Positions 31,717 through 40,466 of a stretch of 64,000 nucleotides of DNA are shown in pieces. Origin of the DNA: Polynucleobacter sinensis. GTDB taxonomy: Bacteria; Pseudomonadota; Gammaproteobacteria; Burkholderiales; Burkholderiaceae. Position 1 is the stretch's first letter, and every line of letters begins with the position of its first letter. The stretch covers positions 1 to 64,000 of the forward strand of contig NZ_LOJJ01000002.1 of NCBI RefSeq assembly GCF_001595985.1. The letters are read 5' to 3'. The notes below the pieces were generated by a model. That model was not told the origin of the DNA, searched no databases, and saw nothing but the letters and a program-made list of their open reading frames with translations. The position numbers were made by a program, and so were the translations under genes.

Positions 31717-32709
31717 TTAATCAGCATTAATACGTGAGTCTGCAATGAGTTTTCCATAAAGACGTAGATCGGATTGAATTTGCTGAGCAAATTCCGCGGG
31801 CGTACCGCCAACTATCTCATTACCCCCCTCTTCAACTAGACGACGAACCACCATAGGCGACTTCAATGCTTTTACCGCCTCCGCATTGAGACGGCGAATA
31901 ATTGCTGGATCAGTTCCAGCGGGAGCTAACAAACCTTGAAACTGAGTAATATCAAAACCTTTATAACCTAACTCATTCATCGTGGGCAGATTTGGCATGC
32001 CCTTGCTACGCTTAATTCCAGACACAGCAAAACCCCTCAACTTATTGGCTTTTATCAATGGAATACCCGTTACCAATGGCTCAAAAGTAAATGTCAGCTG
32101 ACCACCTAATAAATCTGCTAATGCTGGTGCGGCACCCTTATATGGAACATGGGTAAATTCGACATTTGCTAAGAGGCCAAATAATTCGCCAGCTAAATGG
32201 CCACCGCCACCAATACCGGTTGAGCCATAACTAAATTCTTTTGGTTTATATCTTGCCCCTGCAACCAGTTCATTAATATTTTTAATTGGGGATGCGTAAG
32301 GAACTACCAAAGCATATTGATAGGTAATTAGCATGCTGATGGGAGAAAAATCTTTGACTGGATCAAATGGTGTTTTTTTATACAAGACAGGATTAATCAC
32401 CAAGGGACCGCTCGCAGTCAGCAGTAGCGTATAGCCATCTGGTGGCGCCTTGGCAACCATATCAGAGCCAATATTTCCGTTAGCACCTGGTCTATTTTCG
32501 ACGATCACAGGCTGACCTAGACCCTCAGACATAGACTGAGCCACCAAACGGGCGGTGATATCCGCAGCTCCACCAGCCACATAAGGAACAATGACTTTAA
32601 TAGGCCTCTCGGGGTAGCTTGATTGGGCGCCAGAACTTTGGGCAACAAGTAATAACCCGCCCGCAGAAAATAATATTGCGACATACCGCATTACATGTTG
32701 AAAATTCAT
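31717..32709 (-). CDS. Bug/TctC-family periplasmic solute receptor
   Basis: A 330-residue receptor with signal peptide and family motifs YPERPIKVIVPYVAGGAADITA, GQPVIVENRPGANGNIGSD, VAKAPPDGYTLLLTA and VPYKGAAPALADLLGGQ. Members bind small carboxylates or amides and may feed a tripartite TctAB permease or act as sensors. No permease is nearby. It is three bases after the Ldh-family dehydrogenase gene, so receptor and enzyme are tightly coupled. Confidence 0.9.
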   Translation of the reverse strand: MNFQHVMRYVAILFSAGGLLLVAQSSGAQSSYPERPIKVIVPYVAGGAADITARLVAQSMSEGLGQPVIVENRPGANGNIGSDMVAKAPPDGYTLLLTASGPLVINPVLYKKTPFDPVKDFSPISMLITYQYALVVPYASPIKNINELVAGARYKPKEFSYGSTGIGGGGHLAGELFGLLANVEFTHVPYKGAAPALADLLGGQLTFTFEPLVTGIPLIKANKLRGFAVSGIKRSKGMPNLPTMNELGYKGFDITQFQGLLAPAGTDPAIIRRLNAEAVKALKSPMVVRRLVEEGGNEIVGGTPAEFAQQIQSDLRLYGKLIADSRINAD

Positions 32710-32712
32710 TTT

Positions 32713-33756
32713 TTAGTCTCCAGCATATTGTCTTAATAAATTTAAGGTTTCCGGGCTCATTTCAATCCCATTTTTCCGCTGCTTCTCTAACTTAGCTAGC
32801 TCTATCATGCCAGGCACGATAACGGGTTTACTTGAATCAGCAGGAGGACTATCCATGAGAATGTTTGCAAAATCTAACATCCGCTCACTTAACCACTGAC
32901 TTGATCCAAGTCGTTTGGTATCTATCAGGATAAAAAAGTGTCCGAGATTTTGAGGTTTATCTGGAGCATCTTGCCACGACTGAATATGCGTTAGATATCC
33001 AGCATTTGATAAAAGACCCGCAAATAAATCGACCATTAACGCCAGTCCATATCCCTTATGTCCGCCAATGGGTAAAAGAAATCCATCTAAGGCAGCCTTT
33101 GGATCTGTAGTGGGATTGCCTTTTGCATCTGTTCCCCACGTATTGGGAATCTGCTCGCCACGCTTAAAGGCATTTCGAATTTTTGCTCGTGCCACGACAC
33201 TCATAGCCATATCTAAGAGAAAATGTTTTCCATCAGGATTGGGGACACCAAATCCCAGAGGGCTATTACCAAGACGGGCATCAGACCCACCCCAAGGCGC
33301 AATCGTTGTTGTTGCGTTACTCCCAATGATGCTTGCAAAGCCTTTTTCTGCGGCAATCAATGAGTAAGGCGAGATAGGGCCAAAGTGATTGCTACCTCTG
33401 GCAAATGCCACTGCAATTCCAAACTCACTTGCCGCATCCATGGCAGCTTCTAGGGCCCGCATTCCCACTACAGGACCTACACCATTGTCACCATCAATCC
33501 CGATAATAGCTGGAGCTAAGCGCTCAACTTGAATATTAGGCCGTGGATTAATACCACCAATTTTTAAGCGATCGCCATAAGATTCAATGCGACTCAAACC
33601 ATGTGTCGACAAGCCAAAAAGGTCTGCCATCACCAAAATGTCAATCAAGTCTTCAACATCTTGATCGCCTAAACCGAGCTTTTGGAAAGCGCGCTTACCC
33701 AAGGTACGCAACTCTAATTCCGAAATTAATACATTCTCATTTTTATTGGTAGTCAT
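32713..33756 (-). CDS. Ldh/malate-lactate dehydrogenase family oxidoreductase
   Basis: A 347-residue NAD(P)-dependent dehydrogenase of the YlbC/ComC/Ldh2 family, which oxidises 2-hydroxyacids such as malate, sulfolactate or ureidoglycolate. Motifs are GLSTHGLSRIESYGDRL (substrate loop with His), GIDGDNGVGPVVGMRALEAA, GIAVAFARGSNHFGP (catalytic His) and the C-terminal GHKGYGLALMVDLFAG. Length is normal. It lies between two Bug genes in the leftward operon. Confidence 0.88.
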   Translation of the reverse strand: MTTNKNENVLISELELRTLGKRAFQKLGLGDQDVEDLIDILVMADLFGLSTHGLSRIESYGDRLKIGGINPRPNIQVERLAPAIIGIDGDNGVGPVVGMRALEAAMDAASEFGIAVAFARGSNHFGPISPYSLIAAEKGFASIIGSNATTTIAPWGGSDARLGNSPLGFGVPNPDGKHFLLDMAMSVVARAKIRNAFKRGEQIPNTWGTDAKGNPTTDPKAALDGFLLPIGGHKGYGLALMVDLFAGLLSNAGYLTHIQSWQDAPDKPQNLGHFFILIDTKRLGSSQWLSERMLDFANILMDSPPADSSKPVIVPGMIELAKLEKQRKNGIEMSPETLNLLRQYAGD

Positions 33757-33784
33757 AACGATTTCATCGCATTCATTAATTAAA

Positions 33785-34792
33785 TTAGTCAGCAGTCAGG
33801 TTTGCATTACGCACTACGGTGCCCCAGCGTTTTTGCTCAGACGCAATGAACAGTGCAAAGTCTTTTGGGCCCGCCCCGACAGGAGTGCTGGAGTCCTCAA
33901 TCAAGCGTCTCTGCACTGCCGGAGAAGCCAAGGCCTTTAAAGCCTCTTTATTGAGTCGAGCAATCACAGGCTCAGGAGTATTGGCCGGAACCAATAAACC
34001 AAACCATTGTGTGCTCTCAAAGTTTTTATACCCTAACTCTGCGACAGTAGGAACATCTGGTATTGAAGACATTCTTTGTGCAGATCCTACCGCCAGGATT
34101 TTTAACTTTCCGGACTTCACATGTGGAAGAAACCCAGGAAGTCCCGCTGCTGCCGCATCAATATTTCCAGCTAAGAGATCAGTCATCTGAGCGCCGGTAC
34201 CTTTATAGGGAACATGCACGACATCAATGCCGGCAGATGATTTAAGCATCTCAAATGCAAGGTGCCCAGCGCTACCGTTGCCAGCCGAACCATAGTTCAA
34301 CTTACCTGGCGCTGCTTTTGCTTGTGAAATGAACTGGAGCAATGAAGTGGCATCTGATTTTGGTCCGACTGCAAACACCATTGGCACCTTAGCAAGCAAT
34401 GTCACTGGTGCAAAATCCTTTTGTGCGTCATAGGGCAACTTTTGCATCATTGCAGGATTGACTGCTAATGTACCCACATGCCCCAAAATGATTGTGTAAC
34501 CATCTGGCGTTGCGCGAGCAGCTTCTTGCATCGCAATGACTCCTTGACCACCTGCTTTATTCTCAACAATCACAGATTGGCCTAGATTCTTGCCCAACTC
34601 AACTGCAAGAGACCGCGCAATCACATCTGAACTACCTCCAACCCCATATGGCACGATTAGTCTTATTGGTCGATCGGGAGACCAGCCCTGCGCCTCACTC
34701 GAAAAGGGAGCGATTAAAGCGACCCACGCTAGAGAGTGAACGCAAAAAAGTTTCAGCATGAAATTACGAAAATAAATCCCCAAGGTTTTCAT
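33785..34792 (-). CDS. Bug/TctC-family periplasmic solute receptor
   Basis: A 335-residue receptor, first gene of the leftward operon. After a leader of about 35 residues the mature part shows SPDRPIRLIVPYGVGGSSDVIA, GQSVIVENKAGGQGVIA, ATPDGYTIILGHVGTL and VPYKGTGAQMTDLLAGN. An internal start, MLKLFCVHSLAW at residue 13, would also give a signal peptide. It faces the divergent LysR gene, whose candidate operator repeats (34829-34921) lie between them. Confidence 0.89.
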   Translation of the reverse strand: MKTLGIYFRNFMLKLFCVHSLAWVALIAPFSSEAQGWSPDRPIRLIVPYGVGGSSDVIARSLAVELGKNLGQSVIVENKAGGQGVIAMQEAARATPDGYTIILGHVGTLAVNPAMMQKLPYDAQKDFAPVTLLAKVPMVFAVGPKSDATSLLQFISQAKAAPGKLNYGSAGNGSAGHLAFEMLKSSAGIDVVHVPYKGTGAQMTDLLAGNIDAAAAGLPGFLPHVKSGKLKILAVGSAQRMSSIPDVPTVAELGYKNFESTQWFGLLVPANTPEPVIARLNKEALKALASPAVQRRLIEDSSTPVGAGPKDFALFIASEQKRWGTVVRNANLTAD

Positions 34793-34828
34793 TAGATCCT
34801 CTCAATTGCACTGATATCAATAAGGCAT

Positions 34829-34921
34829 AACGCTTTACGCTAATTGCCACAATGGATATCTTCGAGGAATTTAATAGTAGTGTAAAGTGCAAATATCTCA
34901 CTAATACTTGCGTAAAACGCT
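34829..34921. promoter_or_regulatory. Three related 12-mers, candidate LysR operator
   Basis: GCGTAAAGCGTT (minus, 34829-34840), GTGTAAAGTGCA (plus, 34880-34891) and GCGTAAAACGCT (plus, 34910-34921) share the form GyGTAAArygy. They span the divergent promoter region between the Bug operon and the LysR gene, as expected for recall and activation boxes. Confidence 0.45.
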
Positions 34922-34934
34922 ACTATCAAAAATG

Positions 34935-35855
34935 ATGAACTTTGATCTTGGAGACTTACGAGCTTTTTTGGCAGCCTCAGACTTAGGAAGCTTTAGATCT
35001 GCCGCCAAAGTTTTACACCTTTCAGAATCCGCCCTATCACGAAGAATCGATAAGTTAGAAGATGCCCTTGGCGTCGAACTACTCACTAGAACAACCCGCA
35101 AAATAGAACTGACAACTATAGGGCGAACATTTGTTCATAGAGCTCGCAACGTGATACTAGAGCTAGAAAGTGCACTAATAGGAATTAAGGATGTCGCTGA
35201 GCAACTCTCTGGAGAGGTTACTCTGGCCTGCGTACCATCAGCTGTTGGTTATTTTTTGCCATCTGTATTAGATGAATATCGCAAACTCTATCCCAAAATC
35301 AGAGTGCGCGTGCTTGATGAGTCATCTAGCAATGTGTTGTTAGCAGTAACTCGCGGTGATGCAGATTTTGGGGTAACTTATATCGGTACACAGGAAGCTG
35401 ATATTCACTTTCAGCCCTTAATTGAGGAGGCTTTTGTACTCGCATGCCCCACTTCGCATCCACTGAGTAAGCACAAAAAAGTAACCTGGAAAGATATTGG
35501 CCAACACGGCTACATAGCCCTGGCGCAGGGTAGTGGCAATCGATTTCTGATTGATCAAGCTTTAGCCCAATCAGAAGAGCGGCCACGGTGGTTTTATGAA
35601 GTTAATCACGTCCCCGCTTTAGTCAGTCTTGTGTTATCTGGCCTAGGAGTAGGTGTAGTTCCACGCATGGCCCTTCCCCCGGATGGGCACCAAGGTCTGG
35701 TTGCGATCCCCATTACAAACCCCGTTGTTAGCAGAAAACTGGGGTTGATATCACGTCGAGGGCGACAACTACCCGTAGCAGCTCAGGTCCTATATGACAT
35801 GCTGATTACCAAAAAAACTACAGCGAGGAAGAAATCTAAATCAACTCAAAAATAA
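34935..35855 (+). CDS. LysR-family transcriptional regulator
   Basis: Start ATG 34935 gives MNFDLGDLRAFLAASDLGSF, aligned with the second LysR protein in the window (MNFDLADLRAF); an upstream TTG at 34908 or ATG at 34932 are alternatives. The HTH is at about 18-37 (SFRSAAKVLHLSESALSRRI), and the effector domain covers 90-290, with LLAVTRGDADFGVTYIGTQE and VNHVPALVSLVLSGLGVGVVP. It is 306 residues, normal for the family. It probably activates the divergent Bug-Ldh-Bug-lactonase operon in response to a pathway acid. It is close in sequence to the regulator at 38455. Confidence 0.9.
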   Translation: MNFDLGDLRAFLAASDLGSFRSAAKVLHLSESALSRRIDKLEDALGVELLTRTTRKIELTTIGRTFVHRARNVILELESALIGIKDVAEQLSGEVTLACVPSAVGYFLPSVLDEYRKLYPKIRVRVLDESSSNVLLAVTRGDADFGVTYIGTQEADIHFQPLIEEAFVLACPTSHPLSKHKKVTWKDIGQHGYIALAQGSGNRFLIDQALAQSEERPRWFYEVNHVPALVSLVLSGLGVGVVPRMALPPDGHQGLVAIPITNPVVSRKLGLISRRGRQLPVAAQVLYDMLITKKTTARKKSKSTQK

Positions 35856-35875
35856 TCATGAAGTGGGAATGCTCT

Positions 35876-36736
35876 TCACTTTTTAGAGGGGCGAGCTGCA
35901 ATAATCTTTTGCCGCTGCTCACCTAAACCCTCAATACCGCATGTCACCACGTCCCCGATTTTTAAATACTTTGGTTTTGGTTTCATACCCATGCCAACCC
36001 CAGGAGGGGTTCCTGTCGCAATAATATCTCCAGGCATCAAGGTCATATATTCACTAACACGGCTAACGATAGTAGCCACATCAAAAATCATGGTTTTGGT
36101 ATTGCCACGCTGCCTTGCTTGACCATTCACATCTAGCCACATATTTAAATTCTGTGGATTTTTTATTTCGTCGGGAGTGACAAGCCATGGTCCTACAGGT
36201 CCAAAAGTATCGCAACCTTTGCCCTTATCCCACGTGCCGCCCCGCTCTAGCTGAAATTCACGCTCAGAAACATCATTGATAACACAATATCCAGCGACAT
36301 ATTTCATCGCCTCTTTTTTAGAGACATATTGAGCCTTGGCGCCAATTACAACCCCAAGTTCGATCTCCCAATCTAATTTTTTTGACTTTCTTGGGGCAAT
36401 AGTATCGTCATTGCAACCACACAAACTTGAGTTGGCTTTAAGAAAAATAATCGGCTCAGGAGGAATCGCCATGCCAGCCTCCTTCGCATGATCAGAGTAA
36501 TTAAGCCCAATAGCTACAAACTTTGTCACGCCACTAACGGGAACTCCAAATCGCTTTTTCCCTTTAACTGCAGGAAGCGATTCTGGTTTAATTTTGGCAA
36601 TTTTTGCAAGGGAGCTTTTAGATAAATAGCGCGGATCCAAATCAGGTATGACATGAGACAAATCTCTTAACTGTCCAGTCTGATCAATCAATCCTGGCTT
36701 CTCTTTTCCTTCTGAACCAAAGCGTACTAATTTCAT
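35876..36736 (-). CDS. Fumarylacetoacetate hydrolase family protein
   Basis: Start ATG 36736 with AAGGGAAT before it gives 286 residues starting MKLVRFGSEGKEKPGLI; an ATG ten codons upstream is weaker. It has KFVAIGLNYSDHAKEAG, PIIFLKANSSLCG, the metal-binding acidic residues in DWEIELGVVIG, GTWDKGKGCDTFGPVGPWLV and PGDIIATGTPPGVG. These fit FAH-fold enzymes such as ureidoglycolate lyase, 2,4-diketo-3-deoxy-fuconate hydrolase or oxaloacetate decarboxylase-like proteins, all cleaving 2-oxo acids. It converges on the LysR gene. Confidence 0.87.
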   Translation of the reverse strand: MKLVRFGSEGKEKPGLIDQTGQLRDLSHVIPDLDPRYLSKSSLAKIAKIKPESLPAVKGKKRFGVPVSGVTKFVAIGLNYSDHAKEAGMAIPPEPIIFLKANSSLCGCNDDTIAPRKSKKLDWEIELGVVIGAKAQYVSKKEAMKYVAGYCVINDVSEREFQLERGGTWDKGKGCDTFGPVGPWLVTPDEIKNPQNLNMWLDVNGQARQRGNTKTMIFDVATIVSRVSEYMTLMPGDIIATGTPPGVGMGMKPKPKYLKIGDVVTCGIEGLGEQRQKIIAARPSKK

Positions 36737-37077
36737 AGCTATTCCCTTATCGCAATCGTTTCTCAATCATGAAAAAAACAGGCATTTGTCTCTCATGTAT
36801 TTTTTTTCACCACTAATCACAGCAGAAAATCTGCACCATCTCCCTGTTAAGCATAAATAATACCTCGAGCACTAAAACCACCCAATATGATTTTTAATTC
36901 AACTCACTTTAATACTGTGGATCACCAGCTCAAAACGATTTATCAGCTTACCTCACTGCGCGCGGGCTCTAAAGTAGCTGTTGCCTATGCACGAATCAAA
37001 ATAAGCGCTACCATTCACAATCACTTAGTAGATTTAACTAACAACAGTAGTTACATAATAAAAAAACAAGAGACATC
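36737..37077. other. Intergenic stretch between divergent genes
   Basis: 341 AT-rich bases with promoters for the FAH-family gene and the PanE-like gene. No RNA or strong repeat was seen. A 64-codon frame overlapping the panE start lacks a good ribosome-binding site. Confidence 0.5.
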
Positions 37078-38109
37078 ATGAGAATTTTGATCTATGGTTC
37101 CGGAGCAATTGGCAGTAATATCGGCGGCTTACTCGCTCAATCTGGCGAAGACGTCACTTTATTAGCTCGCGGCCACCAATTAGCTGCATTACGTAACAAT
37201 GGATTGGTGATTGAGGCCGCAAATCAGCCGCCTCGCGTAATCCCCGTGAATGCGCTTGCCGCTGATGAAATTCAGGGTCAATTTGACATTATTTTTGTTA
37301 CCCTGAAATCGATGCAAATCGAAGCTGCGGCCGAAGATATCATGGCGCGTCTTACCGATGATGGCGCGCTAGTCATGGTACAAAATGGTTTACCTTGGTG
37401 GTATTTCGATGGAGTCCCATCAAAATACTCAGGTTCAAACCTCCAATGTCTTGATCGCACTGGAAAGCTCAAGAAGCTCATCCCACCTGAGCGAATTGTA
37501 GGAGCCGTCATATTTAAACCCGTCGTACAGTTAGCGCCGGGTCGAATTCTCATTAGCGACGCAGTCCCTGCAAGACTCTTGATAGGCGAATTGAATAATG
37601 TGGTTACACCCCGCATTGAAAACATAGCAGCAATAGTGAATAAGGCCGGCCTACCCACTTTTGTATCAAATGATATTCGCCTAGATAAATGGCGAAAGCT
37701 CATGATTAATCTGGTCTGGAACCCTCTTTGTGCCATTACTCAATCAGCGCCTGGATTTATTGCAGCCAGCCCGTTTGCTGCCGATATGGTGCGTCAATTG
37801 ATTAGTGAGGGAAATGCAGTATTAGCAAGCCTAGGAATGGATCTTTATGTCGATCCTGAAAAAGATCTAGAACGGGTAAAAGATCACTTTACCCAGCAAC
37901 CATCGATGCTTCAAGATATTCGCGCAGGCCGACCAATTGAATGTGATGCCATCGTCAATGCGGTAATCGAAATCGCCGATATTACAGGCGTTCAAGTGCC
38001 AACCTTACGAGTGGTTGCCGGCATATTAGAGGTGATTAATCAAACTCTAGTACGCGAGCAAAAGGCAATTGGTCCGATCGCTAGAAATTCAGAATCATTT
38101 TCTAATTGA
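37078..38109 (+). CDS. Ketopantoate reductase family protein (PanE/ApbA-like)
   Basis: A 343-residue NADP-dependent reductase. The nucleotide motif GSGAIG is at 7-12, and the C-terminal domain has the conserved Lys in RLDKWRKLMINLVWNPLCAI and RPIECDAIVNAVIEIADITGVQVPTL. The family makes pantoate from ketopantoate, but many paralogues in degradative clusters reduce other 2-oxo acids. This copy is in a catabolic setting and somewhat longer than PanE (about 300), with an insert near residue 105-130, so a catabolic role is more likely than CoA biosynthesis. Confidence 0.85.
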   Translation: MRILIYGSGAIGSNIGGLLAQSGEDVTLLARGHQLAALRNNGLVIEAANQPPRVIPVNALAADEIQGQFDIIFVTLKSMQIEAAAEDIMARLTDDGALVMVQNGLPWWYFDGVPSKYSGSNLQCLDRTGKLKKLIPPERIVGAVIFKPVVQLAPGRILISDAVPARLLIGELNNVVTPRIENIAAIVNKAGLPTFVSNDIRLDKWRKLMINLVWNPLCAITQSAPGFIAASPFAADMVRQLISEGNAVLASLGMDLYVDPEKDLERVKDHFTQQPSMLQDIRAGRPIECDAIVNAVIEIADITGVQVPTLRVVAGILEVINQTLVREQKAIGPIARNSESFSN

Positions 38110-38156
38110 GATATACCCTATTTCTCTCAATATTCATGTTTAGTTAAAAATCTTAT

Positions 38157-38378
38157 TTAAGTCAAAAAGCGGGGAATCAGCCAATACCATTCCCTATAAG
38201 GATCAATATGAGATGTCTGCTCTCTAAGAAGCTCCTTAGGAGCCGATCCTAATGCACTACAAGTTGTACTGAGAATATTTAATAGAACAATCTTTCCAAA
38301 TTTAGCCCCGAGAATAGGTGCCGCATGAATAGAAAACCATAAACCTCCAGGCACCAAAAGTATCAACAGTGTTCGCAT
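38157..38378 (-). CDS. Possible 73-residue protein with a hydrophobic start
   Basis: MRTLLILLVPGGLWFSIHAA is a signal-like start, followed by GAKFGKIVLLNIL and an end with HIDPYREWYWLIPRFL. The frame is open for 73 codons between the PanE-like gene and a LysR gene on the minus strand. The ribosome-binding site is poor and I recognise no family, so this may be a spurious frame. If it is not real, the interval 38110-38454 holds no gene. Confidence 0.35.
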   Translation of the reverse strand: MRTLLILLVPGGLWFSIHAAPILGAKFGKIVLLNILSTTCSALGSAPKELLREQTSHIDPYREWYWLIPRFLT

Positions 38379-38454
38379 AGCTTATTTGACATGCGAACAG
38401 GATCGCTAGGAGAATGGTAATAACACACCGGATACCAAGTGAAGCAATATTGAG

Positions 38455-39369
38455 CTATTCATTCAGAAAGTTAATCGGTGCATCCGAAGACAGCAACTCT
38501 TTAAATGCCTGAGCAGCAGGCGAAAGAGGTCGAGCGCGATGCCGAATAATGCCAATCATGCGCACTACTCTCGGCTCTATGAGTGGGATTATGGCGAGGC
38601 CACTAAAACTATTGACCGGCAAAGAAAAGCGTGGAATGGCGCCAATACCAACACCTGACTGAATCAGGCTTACCAAAGCAGGTACATGACGAACCTCACA
38701 AGACCAAGTAATAGGAGAAAGCGTCTTTTTATGCTTTGCCAGAGCTTGGTCAATCAACATTCTATTGCCGCTACCCGAGGATAAAGTAACGCACTCATAT
38801 TGAGACATGGATTCCCATGTAACACTTTTTTTCTTTGCTAGCACATGATCATCAGGGCATGCTAGAACAAAGTCCTCCTCAATTAATTGCTCAAACTCTA
38901 GATCAGGCTCTTGCGTACCAAGATAGCTGATTCCAAAATCCGCCTCAGATCTCGCTACCGCGAGCAAAGTATCTGCAGCGCTCACATCAATAATGCGCAC
39001 TTTAATTCTTGGGTATCTACGGTGAAATGCAAGAATTGCTTTTGATACAAAAGTACTTACTGCAGAGGGAACGCAAGCAACAGTGACCTGTCCTCGAATC
39101 CTATCTGAGAGCTCGACCATACCCAATAACGCATTCTCAAGCTCGTTGAGTACATGCCTTGCTTTGGGAATAAAGCTACGTCCCATTGCATTTAACTCCA
39201 CCTTGCGGGTAGTCCGTTCAAACAGCTTTAGACCTAAAGCTTCTTCTAATTTTTCAATTCGCCTTGATAGCGCAGGCTGAGATAAGTGAAGGGCATTAGC
39301 AGCAGCACTAAAGCCACCATGGTCAGCTACTGCGATAAAGGCGCGTAAGTCCGCTAGATCAAAATTCAT
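38455..39369 (-). CDS. LysR-family transcriptional regulator
   Basis: A 304-residue regulator starting MNFDLADLRAFIAVADHGGF, with HTH SAAANALHLSQPALSRRIEK and effector domain LLAVARSEADFGISYLGTQE and VRHVPALVSLIQSGVGIGAIP. It is clearly paralogous to the LysR protein at 34935-35855. It is divergent from the Bug-Bug-dehydrogenase-hydrolase operon with 83 bases between. In that gap ACATAAAT occurs twice in direct repeat (39379-39386 and 39410-39417), 31 bases apart, a possible binding pattern. It probably activates that operon. Confidence 0.9.
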   Translation of the reverse strand: MNFDLADLRAFIAVADHGGFSAAANALHLSQPALSRRIEKLEEALGLKLFERTTRKVELNAMGRSFIPKARHVLNELENALLGMVELSDRIRGQVTVACVPSAVSTFVSKAILAFHRRYPRIKVRIIDVSAADTLLAVARSEADFGISYLGTQEPDLEFEQLIEEDFVLACPDDHVLAKKKSVTWESMSQYECVTLSSGSGNRMLIDQALAKHKKTLSPITWSCEVRHVPALVSLIQSGVGIGAIPRFSLPVNSFSGLAIIPLIEPRVVRMIGIIRHRARPLSPAAQAFKELLSSDAPINFLNE

Positions 39370-39452
39370 GCAAATCCGACATAAATTAATAGTTTTTTTG
39401 CAATATACAACATAAATAGTACAGTAGAAAATCCTGACTAAGGAGCCTAACT

Positions 39453-40433
39453 ATGAATACATTCCAAAAGCTGAAATTCGCCAGTCTTATCGCGGGAGCG
39501 TTCTTGACCCTTTTCACCCATTCAGTCCAGGGCGCGGAATTTCCCACTCGACCCATCACTCTGGTTGTCCCCTTTGCTGCAGGTGGCGGCACCGATAGCA
39601 TTGCACGAGAAATGGGTAAATTAATGTCCGATCGCTTGGGTCAACCCGTGATTGTTGAAAATCGTGGTGGTGCTGGTGGCGCGCTTGGAGCAGACATGGT
39701 CGCAAAGGCTAAGCCTGATGGATACACCCTGCTATTCGCAACGTCCACATTCGCAACGAATGCAGCGATATCAACGCAATTGCCCTATGACCCGATGAAT
39801 GATTTTGCTCCAGTTGCAATGATTGGTCGCGGTCCACTATTGTTGGTAAGTTCACGACAATTAAACGCACGGAACTTATCTGAATTAATTTCGATCGGAA
39901 AATCACGTCCAGAAGGTTTGACCTACTGCTCAGCTGGAGAAGGAAGTATTAACCATCTGGCCGGAGAGTTGCTGCGCCAAAAGACGGGAGTTTCCATGAC
40001 CCACATCCCATTTAAAGGAAGTGGGCCAGCCACCATCGAACTACTTGCTGGACGTGTCGACGTATTTGTAGCAACCGTCCCCACCATCTTGTCTCATACA
40101 AAAGATGGGCAACTGTCAGTGCTCGCAGTCACCGGAGCCAAACGGTCACCACTGTTTCCAAATGTGCCTACCATGGCTCAAGCGGGGATTCCAAATTACG
40201 AAGTAAACACCTGGTGGGGTGTGATGGCTCCAGCAAAAACACCTCAAACAATTGTTGACCAACTAAATAAAGTGATTAATGATGCGGCTGCTTCAAACCT
40301 GATTAAGTCTCGCCTACAAGGTGAAAGCGCTGAAGCAATTCGCACCACACCCGCTGGATTTAAAAAAGAATTGCAGCAAGAAATTAATTTGTGGCGCTCA
40401 ATCGCCGCTAGCTCCAACCTCCCAACTAAGTAA
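39453..40433 (+). CDS. Bug/TctC-family periplasmic solute receptor
   Basis: A 326-residue receptor, first gene of the rightward operon opposite the LysR gene. AAGGAG lies before the ATG. Motifs are FPTRPITLVVPFAAGGGTDSIA, GQPVIVENRGGAGGALGAD, AKPDGYTLLFATS and IPFKGSGPATIELLAGR. It is followed 33 bases later by a second Bug gene, an unusual tandem pair that may bind two related substrates or stereoisomers. Confidence 0.9.
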   Translation: MNTFQKLKFASLIAGAFLTLFTHSVQGAEFPTRPITLVVPFAAGGGTDSIAREMGKLMSDRLGQPVIVENRGGAGGALGADMVAKAKPDGYTLLFATSTFATNAAISTQLPYDPMNDFAPVAMIGRGPLLLVSSRQLNARNLSELISIGKSRPEGLTYCSAGEGSINHLAGELLRQKTGVSMTHIPFKGSGPATIELLAGRVDVFVATVPTILSHTKDGQLSVLAVTGAKRSPLFPNVPTMAQAGIPNYEVNTWWGVMAPAKTPQTIVDQLNKVINDAAASNLIKSRLQGESAEAIRTTPAGFKKELQQEINLWRSIAASSNLPTK

Positions 40434-40466
40434 TTCATACCAACACTCACAGAGAGATCTCTCGAA

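Noticed and set aside
36887-37081. 64-codon frame before the PanE-like gene
   Set aside because: No good ribosome-binding site and no recognisable composition; it overlaps the panE start.
37078-38109. panE of pantothenate synthesis
   Set aside because: Longer than usual and set among catabolic genes; the substrate cannot be assigned.
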